Part shown: one piece after another, positions 17,702 through 25,338 of the stretch
How the letters are laid out: each line of letters begins with the position of its first letter
Position numbering within the stretch: position 1 is the first letter of the stretch
Made by a program: the position numbers and the translations under genes
DNA from: Verrucomicrobiota bacterium
GTDB taxonomy: Bacteria; Verrucomicrobiota; Verrucomicrobiia; Limisphaerales; JAFGQR01
Direction of reading: 5' to 3'
Assembly: GCA_016935555.1 (NCBI GenBank)
Contig: JAFGQR010000147.1
Location: 1 to 46,108 of the forward strand
Length of the DNA: 46,108 nt
Notes under the pieces: model-generated
The model's database searches: none
Told to the model about the DNA's origin: nothing
What the model saw: only the letters and a program-made list of their open reading frames with translations

Positions 17702-18409
17702 ATGAAAACACTGGCATTGCTGGCGCTGACATCAATGGCGGCCTTCTCCTGGACCGCGGCAGCCGCCGACGCGAGAAAATCCCCCGAACCCCCCGTCACG
17801 GATCCCGGCCCGCCCGGCGGTCCGTCCTCGGATGCGGTCGTGCTGTTTTCGGGCAAGGACATGGCGCAATGGAAGAACGAAAAGGGCGGCGAGCCCAGAT
17901 GGCGTCTCGAGGATGGGGCGATGGTGGTGAACGGCACGGGGAGTTTGATTTCGAAGGAGGTGTTTGGGGACTGCCAGTTGCATGTGGAATGGGCGACGCC
18001 GAGCAAGGTGGAGGGCAGCGGCCAGGGCCGGGGCAACAGCGGCGTTTATTTGCAGGGGCGCTACGAGATCCAGGTGCTGGATTCCTACCAGAACACAACC
18101 TACTTCGACGGGCAGGCGGGCGCCTATTACGGGCATTCCGCGCCCATGGTCAATGCCAGCCGCAAACCCGGCGAATGGCAGTCTTATGACATCATTTTTC
18201 ATCCGCCCAAACACGATACCGCGGGCAAGGTCATCCCCGGATCGTTGACGGTCTTCCACAATGGCGTGCTGGTTCAGGACCATGTGCCGGTCCACGGCAA
18301 AGCCACCACCGCCGCGCACTTTGCAGGCGTGACCCCCAAAGGCCCCGTCGTCCTCCAGGACCACGGCAACCCCGTCCGCTTCCGCAATATCTGGATCCGC
18401 CCTCTCTGA
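17702..18409 (+). CDS. Secreted DUF1080 protein (3-keto-disaccharide hydrolase family)
   Basis: 235 residues with a signal peptide (MKTLALLALTSMAAFSWTAAAA). The rest is one DUF1080 concanavalin-like beta-sandwich: LFSGKDMAQWKN, WRLEDGAMVVNG, GNSGVYLQGRYEIQVLD, QSYDIIFHPP, and the closing VVLQDHGNPVRFRNIWIRPL. Members of this family hydrolyse 3-keto-glycosides or bind glycans; the name comes from family-level work. This copy has the fuller form with a YEIQVLDSY segment and a GAYYGH loop, unlike the two shorter DUF1080 domains elsewhere in the window. It converges on fmt with only a 19-base gap. It follows the NtrC-like regulator but has its own candidate promoter. Confidence 0.9.
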   Translation: MKTLALLALTSMAAFSWTAAAADARKSPEPPVTDPGPPGGPSSDAVVLFSGKDMAQWKNEKGGEPRWRLEDGAMVVNGTGSLISKEVFGDCQLHVEWATPSKVEGSGQGRGNSGVYLQGRYEIQVLDSYQNTTYFDGQAGAYYGHSAPMVNASRKPGEWQSYDIIFHPPKHDTAGKVIPGSLTVFHNGVLVQDHVPVHGKATTAAHFAGVTPKGPVVLQDHGNPVRFRNIWIRPL

Positions 18410-18428
18410 AACCGGCGCCCCCAGGCGC

Positions 18429-19379
18429 TCACCCGAGCCGCTGGCCCGGGCTCAGCGGGTGCCCGGCCAGGAATGCGCCCGCGGGCAGACGGCGTCCGCC
18501 TTCGCGCTGCACGTCGAGCAGGCGCAAGGCATTCTCGCCGCAGGCGACCACAATGCCGGACTTGCCGGCGTGGAGGACTTCGCCCGGGGCGCCGCGGTGA
18601 TGGGGTTCGATTGTGGCGGACCAGATTTTGAGCAGGACGGGCTTGGGGCCGCCGGGCAGGCGGGTGTAGGAACCGGGCCAGGGGGTTAGGGCGCGGACCT
18701 GACGGTGGAGCGTTTCTGCCGGCTTGTGCCAATCCATGTGTCCGTCCTCCCGGGTGATTTTGCGGGCGTAACTGGCGTTTTGGGCCGGTTGGGGTCGGGG
18801 GCGGATCTGGCCGGCGAGGTAACCGGGGATGGTGTCCAGCAGCAAGGTGGCGCCCAAGGCGGCCAGGCGATTGTGCAGCGTTTGGGCATCGTCCCCGGGC
18901 TCGATCGGGGTGGTGCGCTGCGCGAGGATCGGGCCGGTGTCGAGGCCGGCGTCCATTTGCATGATCGTCACGCCGGTTTCGGATTCCCCGTTGAGCAGGG
19001 CCCATTGGATGGGTGCGGCGCCGCGGTATTGGGGAAGCAGGGAGGCGTGGACGTTGAGGCAGCCGTGCCGGGGAAGGTCCAACAGGGTCTGCGGCAGGAT
19101 TTGGCCGTAGGCGGCCACGACGATCAGGTCTGGCGCATAGTCTTGAAGCTCGTGCAGAAACGATGCCGCGCGCGCGCGTTCTGGCTGGAGCACCGGCAAT
19201 CCCTCGCGCTGCGCCAACACCTTGACCGGGGGCGGCTGGGGCAGCAGGTTTCGACCTCGGGGCCGGTCGGGTTGTGTGACTGCGGCGACGACCTGGAACG
19301 CCGGGTGGGCGCACAGTGCGGCTAGGCTCTCACAGGCCAGTTCAGCCGTGCCCATGAAAAGGATTCGCCGGGTGGACAT
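18429..19379 (-). CDS. fmt: Methionyl-tRNA formyltransferase (Fmt)
   Basis: 316 residues from the ATG at 19379. It transfers a formyl group from 10-formyl-THF to Met-tRNA(fMet) for translation initiation. Diagnostic residues of the formyltransferase fold are present: N109 and H111 in NVHASLLPQYRGAAPIQW, and D147 in MQMDAGLDTG. The C-terminal OB-fold tRNA-binding domain starts around residue 205. A GTG six bases upstream (19385) abuts the stop of the preceding gene and could be used instead. It is the last gene of a minus-strand run and begins just after a small zinc-ribbon gene. The usual partner def is not adjacent. Confidence 0.95.
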   Translation of the reverse strand: MSTRRILFMGTAELACESLAALCAHPAFQVVAAVTQPDRPRGRNLLPQPPPVKVLAQREGLPVLQPERARAASFLHELQDYAPDLIVVAAYGQILPQTLLDLPRHGCLNVHASLLPQYRGAAPIQWALLNGESETGVTIMQMDAGLDTGPILAQRTTPIEPGDDAQTLHNRLAALGATLLLDTIPGYLAGQIRPRPQPAQNASYARKITREDGHMDWHKPAETLHRQVRALTPWPGSYTRLPGGPKPVLLKIWSATIEPHHRGAPGEVLHAGKSGIVVACGENALRLLDVQREGGRRLPAGAFLAGHPLSPGQRLG

Positions 19380-19385
19380 CGCCAC

Positions 19386-19664
19386 TTAACCTGTGAGTTT
19401 TTGCGGAGGCCGCCTCCGGGCCGGGAGCGGTGCGTGGCGCCCGGGAGGGGATGAGGGGGAGGGGGGCGTGGAGGTGGGGATGGCAAGGGGGTTGGCTGTG
19501 GTCACGGTGCGCTGGCCGAGGGAGGTGCCGCACTTGGCGCAGAGGTATTCGAACAGTTCGCCGGAGGGCAACACGAGGAGGAGGCGTTGCCGGACCGGCT
19601 GGGAGCGCTGGCATTTCGGGCAGAACAACTCGCTTGCGACGAAATCGCCGAATTGGCTGGGCAT
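19386..19664 (-). CDS. Small zinc-ribbon protein
   Basis: 92 residues. Four cysteines in two CxxC knuckles (C15/C18 and C42/C45, FCPKCQ and LCAKCG) form a treble-clef or zinc-ribbon-like module. The last 35 residues are Pro/Ser/Thr/Arg-rich and probably disordered. A Shine-Dalgarno-like GGAGAG precedes the ATG. The stop lies six bases before the fmt ATG, so the two are very likely co-transcribed and perhaps translationally coupled. Function is not known to me; a role in RNA or ribosome biology is suggested only by its position. Confidence 0.75.
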   Translation of the reverse strand: MPSQFGDFVASELFCPKCQRSQPVRQRLLLVLPSGELFEYLCAKCGTSLGQRTVTTANPLAIPTSTPPSPSSPPGRHAPLPARRRPPQKLTG

Positions 19665-19728
19665 GGAAGCTCTCCGGTCAGGGGGTTGAGCAGGGGGAGG
19701 ATGTCATGCCGCGGGGCGTCTCGTCACC

Positions 19729-20694
19729 TCAGTCGGCGGCATCCTTGTGCCGGATTTGCACCTCCATGATTTCGCTGAAAGGAATGTCGACCTCGGCCGA
19801 AGCATCGCCTTTCTTGACGAGCAATCCCAGGCTGTTGGCCTCGACGTAGCTGAGCCGTGTGGCCACGAAATTGCCTCGTGCGGCGCTGACGCAGACTACG
19901 AGGTCGCGCTCGGCTTCGTTGGGAACCACCTTCAAAAACGACACCAGTTTTGTCTCGAAAAACCGCCGGTTGAAGGTGATCTGCGGCCGTTTGTAGATCA
20001 GGGGCCCGGCCGGTCCGCCGGGGCTGGCGGGGGCAGGGGTGGCGTCTTCGCCGCCCGGGTCGGGGACCATGGGGGCGTGGGACTGGAGCGCGATGGGTTC
20101 TTGGGTTTCAGGCTCGGGTTCTTCCTCGGGCGGTTCTTCGAAGTAGGTGGGCAGGCAGAGGAAGAGGATCGGCCCGATGATGGGAGCGACGGCGGCGATG
20201 CCGCACACGAGGGCGGGGTGATAATTTCTGTACCGGGCGATTTCGTAACCGGCGTAGAGGCTTGCCAGGTAAATCAGCAGGGACACCGTCAGGCCCAAGG
20301 GATTCGAAACGATGGCGCCGAGCCCTGCCTTGGGATCCGGACGCGCCAGTCGTGGGACCGGCTTGAGCGTGATCCGGGGTTCCTGGGGCAAGGGATCCTC
20401 CTCGTTTTCCTCCTCGATGAGGTGCGCGACAAACGGCTCGGTGTGCTTGTATTTCTTCAGCAGGATGGTCAGCGCCGATTGCGCAAAATTCGTCCACGGC
20501 ACGCGTTCGGCGAGGATCCCGTCGGGCCGCCGGACCACGAGGCCGGAATCGAGAAAGGAAATGGGGGTGCCTTCGAGCACCAACCCGCTGAGCAACTCCA
20601 GCTTCACCGTCTCCGGTTTCTGCGCGTCGGCGCCCTGGACCAGCCAGGCCGCCAGCATCAGCCACGCCAGACTCCATGCCACTCGGCCGTTCAT
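19729..20694 (-). CDS. Exported membrane protein of unknown function
   Basis: 321 residues from the ATG at 20694. The N-terminus looks like a signal peptide (VAWSLAWLMLAAWLVQGADA/QKP). A soluble region contains a short repeat-like beta segment (VKLELLSGLVLEGTPISF). Two transmembrane helices follow near the middle (LGLTVSLLIYLASLYAGYEI and IAAVAPIIGPILFLCLP), then a strongly acidic Pro/Glu stretch (FEEPPEEEPEPETQEP). The C-terminal domain (ITFNRRFFETKLVSFLK, DIPFSEIMEVQIRHKDAAD) could sit on the other face of the membrane. I do not recognise a named family. It lies 53 bases after the SGNH/TPR gene and 64 bases before the zinc-ribbon gene, so it may share their transcript. Confidence 0.75.
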   Translation of the reverse strand: MNGRVAWSLAWLMLAAWLVQGADAQKPETVKLELLSGLVLEGTPISFLDSGLVVRRPDGILAERVPWTNFAQSALTILLKKYKHTEPFVAHLIEEENEEDPLPQEPRITLKPVPRLARPDPKAGLGAIVSNPLGLTVSLLIYLASLYAGYEIARYRNYHPALVCGIAAVAPIIGPILFLCLPTYFEEPPEEEPEPETQEPIALQSHAPMVPDPGGEDATPAPASPGGPAGPLIYKRPQITFNRRFFETKLVSFLKVVPNEAERDLVVCVSAARGNFVATRLSYVEANSLGLLVKKGDASAEVDIPFSEIMEVQIRHKDAAD

Positions 20695-20747
20695 GGTTCT
20701 TGCATAGCAAACGCACCCCCCGCAGGGGAAGACATTTCGCACGTTGC

Positions 20748-23261
20748 TCACGGTCCGTCCGGCGGCGTGGCCGCCGCCGCCCGCGCCCGCGCCCGCGCCT
20801 GGTCGAGATACTGCCGGGCCGCCGCTTGTCCCGGGTCCAGGCGCAGGGTTTCCTCGAAGCAGGCGGCGGCTTCGGCGTAGCGGCCGAGTTTGGCGAAGGT
20901 GACGCCAAGATTGAGGTGGCTTTCGGCGGCGCGCGGATTCAGCCGCACCGCCTCGCGAAAGTGGCGCAGCGCCTCGGCCATCCGCCCCTCGCGGGCCAGG
21001 CTCAAGCCCAGGTTGTGGTGCGCCTGGGTGAAATCCGGCTGCAACCGGACGGCCTGCGCGTAATGGGCGGCGGCGGCCGGGTCGTTCAGGGCAGTGAGCG
21101 CGTTGCCCAGGTTGAAGTGCGCAATGGCATTGTCCGGCTTCGCATCGAGCGCCCGCCGGTAATGCGCCGCGGCCTCGGGCATCCGGCCCTCGCCAGCCAG
21201 CAGTTTGCCCAGGTTGATGTGCGCGGCGGCGCTGTTGCTGTTGGCGCGCAGCGCCCGTTCATAGTGCGCGCGGGCCTCCTCGAGCCGGCCCTCCCGCGCC
21301 AGCAGCTGCCCCAGGTTCACACACGCCTCGGCAAACCCGGGACGCCGGCGGAGTGCGGCTTCGTATTCGCGTCGTGCCTCCTCGACGCGTCCCAGGTTGG
21401 CCAGGGCCAGGCCCAGGCCGTTGCGCGCCTCGACCAGCCCCGGCCGCCGGCGCAGCGCCTCCTGAAAACACGTGATCGCCTCGCGCGATTCTCCGCGGCT
21501 GTCGAGCAGGTTGCCCAGGCTGTAATAGCTTTCCAGGTAGTGCGGCATCAGGTCGATCACCCGTCGCCAGTGCCGCTCCGCCACCGGCGGGTGGCCGTTG
21601 AACTGGGCGAGACGCGCCAGGGTCGCATGCAGGATCCAATCGGACGGCGAGCGCTGAAGCGCCTCGCGGCACGTGGCCATCGCGGCGTCGAGGGCGGGCG
21701 CGTCGAGGGCGGATTGCGACTGCGCCAGCGCCTGTCGCAGGCGCCGGAGGCGCGGTTCATGATCCAACTGGTGAGTAAACGGCGCCAGTTCCATCCGCCG
21801 GACCATCTCCTCGAGCATCCGTGTGTGGTGCCAGGCGGTGCACGCGAGGCGGCGACGGCACTCGTCAGCCGTCAGCCACGCGTCTGCGGTCGGGGCCGGA
21901 GGCGGTTTGGCGCGGGGGGCGGCGGGGGTGGGGCCGGGCGCGGGAGCGGCAGGCCACGGGGTGATCGCTTCGGCGAAGGCGCGCGCCAGCCAGTAGTGGC
22001 CGTCGACCTTCGGATGCACATGGTCCCAGAACAGTTCCTCGCCGGCGATGCCGTTCGGGCTGTGGTCGTCGAAGACGCGTTCGGCGTCCAGCAGGGTCAC
22101 GCCGGCCGCGGCGTGCCGTTGCGCCGCCTCGCGCACGATCCGGTTCAAGCGGCTGTCGGCGCGGAATCGCAGGGTGTCGTGATCGCGGGCGCGGCTGAAG
22201 CCTTCGCGGGCGGTCGCGTAATGGCCGAGGGCATACTGACACCGGCTCAGGCGGAACCACAGTTCGGCAACGGTGTCGTCAAGGGGCAGCGCGGCCTGAT
22301 ACGCCTCGATCGCCGCCGGGAAGCGGCCCGCGGCCTCGGCGTTCGTTCCGGCGCGGTAATGGCGCTCCCACTCGGCCCGCCGCGCGTCGCTCCAGAGCCG
22401 CGGGTCGTTCCATTCCGGGCGGTGCAGCGAGGCGAAGGGCGGGCAGTCCTTCAGATTGCTGGCCACGGTGCTGAGGACCACGCGGACGCCGGCGGCGCGG
22501 GCTTCGTCGAGGATGGTGTCGAGGTTGCGTTCGAACGCTTGATACACGGCGGGCAGTCGCGGATCGGCCTGCCGCACCTGCTGGCCCAGGAACATCTCCA
22601 TCCCCTCCCACGTGGGCGGGATCCGCCCCGCCGCCCGCCGCCACCTCAGCGCGTCGACCAGTTGCCCGACGCGCGTCGCGCGCAGCGTCAGTTGGGTGCG
22701 GATCCATGCCGGGTGCGGCACCTGCGCGCCGAACACCGTTCCGGCTCCGAACGGGCCCACGACCTCGTTGTTGCCCATGTAGATCACCCACACGTCGCCC
22801 TCGCGCGCGGCGCAGTCGCGGGCGATGCATTGGATGACGTGCGAATTGATCGCGGTGAGCGCCACGTTCACCACCTCGACGCGCCCCGCCGGGTATCGCG
22901 CCTGGAGCAGCGCCTCCAACATGCGCCCGCAGCCGAACGCCGGCTCGGGATCGCCTTGCGCCGCGGATTCGCCGAACAGGAAAATGCGGCGTGTGCCGGC
23001 CGGTTTGGGGGTTGGGATGGCCAGGGGCTCGGGGGTGCGTTCGAGGCCCGGCGGGAAAAAACGGCGGCCGAACTCGGGGTTTTCCACGTGAACGGCGCGG
23101 TCCTGGATGGAATCGCGCAGGAAGAAGCCGGCGGGGTAACCGGCGCCGGCCAGGCGGAGTGCGCCTTCGAGGAGGACCAGCGCCAACGCGGGCAGCGCCA
23201 GCGCGGCCAACGGAAACCACCACGGGCGCGGGCGGCGAGCCGGCGTGGCGTTACTCGACAT
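20748..23261 (-). CDS. Membrane-anchored SGNH-hydrolase-like protein with TPR tail
   Basis: 837 residues. An N-terminal membrane anchor (FPLAALALPALALVLLEG, about 16-33) precedes an SGNH/GDSL-like domain. Its elements are a block I-like FGESAAQGD (96-104), a block III-like MGNNE near 165 and a block V DHVHP near 414, the Asp-x-x-His expected for catalysis. From about residue 520 to the end are about eight tetratricopeptide repeats (for example SYYSLGNLLDSRGESREAI, AHINLGKLLAGEGRMPEAA). The start ATG at 23261 overlaps the last 11 bases of the upstream kinase gene (TATGTCGAGTAA), so the two are translationally coupled. The open frame continues upstream inside the kinase gene, but that part is a shadow. 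Esterase or acyl-transfer activity outside the cytoplasm is inferred; the substrate is unknown. Confidence 0.85.
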   Translation of the reverse strand: MSSNATPARRPRPWWFPLAALALPALALVLLEGALRLAGAGYPAGFFLRDSIQDRAVHVENPEFGRRFFPPGLERTPEPLAIPTPKPAGTRRIFLFGESAAQGDPEPAFGCGRMLEALLQARYPAGRVEVVNVALTAINSHVIQCIARDCAAREGDVWVIYMGNNEVVGPFGAGTVFGAQVPHPAWIRTQLTLRATRVGQLVDALRWRRAAGRIPPTWEGMEMFLGQQVRQADPRLPAVYQAFERNLDTILDEARAAGVRVVLSTVASNLKDCPPFASLHRPEWNDPRLWSDARRAEWERHYRAGTNAEAAGRFPAAIEAYQAALPLDDTVAELWFRLSRCQYALGHYATAREGFSRARDHDTLRFRADSRLNRIVREAAQRHAAAGVTLLDAERVFDDHSPNGIAGEELFWDHVHPKVDGHYWLARAFAEAITPWPAAPAPGPTPAAPRAKPPPAPTADAWLTADECRRRLACTAWHHTRMLEEMVRRMELAPFTHQLDHEPRLRRLRQALAQSQSALDAPALDAAMATCREALQRSPSDWILHATLARLAQFNGHPPVAERHWRRVIDLMPHYLESYYSLGNLLDSRGESREAITCFQEALRRRPGLVEARNGLGLALANLGRVEEARREYEAALRRRPGFAEACVNLGQLLAREGRLEEARAHYERALRANSNSAAAHINLGKLLAGEGRMPEAAAHYRRALDAKPDNAIAHFNLGNALTALNDPAAAAHYAQAVRLQPDFTQAHHNLGLSLAREGRMAEALRHFREAVRLNPRAAESHLNLGVTFAKLGRYAEAAACFEETLRLDPGQAAARQYLDQARARARAAAATPPDGP

Positions 23262-24147
23262 AGAGGGTGGTGCGGAGTTCGTGGAGCAGGACGCTGGCGA
23301 TGGGATGGCGTTTGTCGGGCTCGGTCTCGAGGCATTTGAGGAGGGTGGTCTCGAGGGCGGGCGGGATGTCGGGATTGAGTTGCCGGGGCGTGATGAAATC
23401 GCGGCGGTTGAGCTGTTTGTGGAGGATCTCCTGCGGGGAGTCGCCCTCAAACGGTTTCTGGCCCGTGAGCAGCTCGTAGGCGGTGACCCCGTAGGCGAAA
23501 ATGTCCACGCGATGGTCGAGCGGCTGGCGCAGGAGCTGTTCCGGCGCCATGTAGGCCGGCGTGCCGGGATTGCGCTTGAGTTTCTTCGGCAGCGGCGGAC
23601 GGGGTTGGGCCAGGTCGAAATCCAGAAGCCGGACGTTGGCGCTGCGGGTGACGAGGACGTTTTCGGGTTTGAAGTCCAGGTGCATGAAGCCGCTGTCGTG
23701 GATGTGTTCGAGCGCCTCCGCCATGTCGATGAGAATGTTGCCCACGTAATCGGACAGCAGCGGGTCGCCCCGGCCAAACAACAGCTTCAGGTTCGATCCC
23801 TCCACGTATTCCATCAGGCAGTACAACGTGCCCCGAATCCGGCCGTGCTCGATGTAGCGGATCACATATTGGTGCCCGTGGATTTTCGCGAGGATTTCGC
23901 AGCCGCGCACGAAGCGGCGGCGCGCCAGCAGATTGAATCGCAGGCGGTCGTGGAGCTTGCGGAGGGCGAACGGGTGGCCCTGCTCGTCCGTCGCCAGCCA
24001 GATGTCGGCCATCCCGCCGCTGTTGATGAGTTCCTGCAGGTAGAAACGCCCAAACGCGCCCGGCTTCGGTGCGGGCGCCAGGTCCAGATCGCTGGCGGGG
24101 TCAAGTTCCATGCGGACGTTGGTCTGAGCCGCGGTTGTGCCGCTCAT
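23251..24147 (-). CDS. Non-canonical Ser/Thr protein kinase
   Basis: 298 residues from the ATG at 24147, with no transmembrane segment. The kinase fold is clear: a Gly-rich loop NSGGMADIW (42-50), the catalytic loop HLDFKPEN (156-163) with D158, K160 and N163, GTPAYMAPEQ (195-204) and DIFAYGVTAYELLTGQKPF. Deviations are notable. The DFG motif is DFD (176-178), HRD is HLD, and the beta3 Lys of VAIK aligns with Arg63 in FALRKL, although Lys64 is adjacent. Weak activity or pseudokinase behaviour is possible. An upstream in-frame codon at 24225 would add 26 residues. Its 3' end overlaps the SGNH/TPR gene, suggesting that the kinase regulates or works with that membrane protein. Confidence 0.85.
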   Translation of the reverse strand: MSGTTAAQTNVRMELDPASDLDLAPAPKPGAFGRFYLQELINSGGMADIWLATDEQGHPFALRKLHDRLRFNLLARRRFVRGCEILAKIHGHQYVIRYIEHGRIRGTLYCLMEYVEGSNLKLLFGRGDPLLSDYVGNILIDMAEALEHIHDSGFMHLDFKPENVLVTRSANVRLLDFDLAQPRPPLPKKLKRNPGTPAYMAPEQLLRQPLDHRVDIFAYGVTAYELLTGQKPFEGDSPQEILHKQLNRRDFITPRQLNPDIPPALETTLLKCLETEPDKRHPIASVLLHELRTTLYVE

Positions 24148-24273
24148 GTAACACACCCGGCCGCACAGCGCAAAACTTATCACAAGCCGCCCGGTCGGCC
24201 GTGACGCGGACGGCCCGATTCCCATCCGGTGCCCGGAGCTGTTCCCTTGCCGTGAACTGTCCGGTCGCCAGGT

Positions 24274-25281
24274 TCAGCGCGTTGTTGGGGAGACGGCGGG
24301 GGGCGGGGGCGGGTGTTCGCGGCTGGCGAGTTTTTTGAGCAGGTTGGTTTTGACCAGATCGAAGTCTGGGTGGACGACTTGGGCGAGGCTGTGGCGGGCT
24401 TCGGCGAAGCGGTTGGCGTTAATGTAGACGCGGGCAAAGTGGACATGGACGCCTTGGCGTTCTTTGTCGTTGCGGGCGAGTTTCAGGCAGGTTTCCCAGG
24501 CGGCGAGGGCTTCCCGGGTGAGGCGCTGGCGGGCTTGCTGGTCGGCGTGGGGGTTGGCGGTTTGGGGGGCGGGGATGCCGTAGTAGGTCATGGCCAGGTC
24601 GGACGCGAGCAGGAAATTGCCGGGGTCGAGTTCGAGGGCGCGGCGGTAGAGGGCGAGGGATTTGGCGAAGACGTCATCGAGGGTGGTATGGAAGTAGTTG
24701 GTGGCGTCGCGGCGGAAGGCGAAGAGGACAGTGGCGAGGTTTTGGTAATAGACGGCTTCGAGGGGTTTGAGGGCGAGGGCTTTGCCGTAGCACTCGAAGG
24801 CTTTCCGGGGCGATCCGTTGTGGCCGTGGTAATTGGCAAGGTTGTTCCAGGCGGCGGGGTTTTTCGGGTCGAGATCCGCGGCTTTCTGGAATTGCTCGAA
24901 GGCGGCGTGCTCCTCAGCGAGGTCGCTGAGGAAGCTCCCGTAGGCGAGGCGGGCGCCGACGTGACCGGGGTGGCGGGAGATGAAGGCGGTGTAGCCTTTG
25001 CGGACCTTGTCGAAGCGCTGGTTCATGCGCGCCTTCAGACTGATCATGCCTGTGGAATCCCCCTGTGCCCGCCGCGTTTCCGCGTCGACAATCCAGGTGT
25101 CGACTTCGTCCTGGGCGGCGTCGTCCTCGGCCATGAGGCGGCGGAACTCTTTTTCGACGGGATCGTTCGGATCGGGGATGGAGACGGAGATCCCGGTGTT
25201 TTGGGCGATCAAATTGCTGAGGGCGGCGGGCTGGTTGGTGGCCAGGAGGGTGCTCAACAAACCGATCAACGCGTTGCTCAC
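24274..25281 (-). CDS. TPR protein of unknown function
   Basis: 335 residues from a GTG at 25281; a TTG at 25317 is also in frame. The N-terminal 25 residues are mildly hydrophobic (LIGLLSTLLATN). A helical region follows and then several tetratricopeptide repeats (LAYGSFLSDLAEEHAAFEQF, AWNNLANYHGHNGSPRKAFE, AVYYQNLATVLFAF, FARVYINANRFAEARHSLAQ). The C-terminus is Pro-rich. It probably serves as a protein-interaction scaffold. It lies between the giant lamin-tail gene (58 bases) and the kinase gene (126 bases) on the same strand. Confidence 0.75.
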   Translation of the reverse strand: MSNALIGLLSTLLATNQPAALSNLIAQNTGISVSIPDPNDPVEKEFRRLMAEDDAAQDEVDTWIVDAETRRAQGDSTGMISLKARMNQRFDKVRKGYTAFISRHPGHVGARLAYGSFLSDLAEEHAAFEQFQKAADLDPKNPAAWNNLANYHGHNGSPRKAFECYGKALALKPLEAVYYQNLATVLFAFRRDATNYFHTTLDDVFAKSLALYRRALELDPGNFLLASDLAMTYYGIPAPQTANPHADQQARQRLTREALAAWETCLKLARNDKERQGVHVHFARVYINANRFAEARHSLAQVVHPDFDLVKTNLLKKLASREHPPPPPAVSPTTR

Positions 25282-25338
25282 GGCCGTGACATTACCGGCG
25301 GCCGACGCGGAGCGCAACCGCAGGCTCCGGCGCGGCCC

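Noticed and set aside
23262..23777. N-terminal extension of the SGNH/TPR frame inside the kinase gene
   Set aside because: The extension is Ser/Arg/Pro-rich, the frame-shifted reading of the kinase, and the real ATG at 23261 is followed by a membrane anchor.
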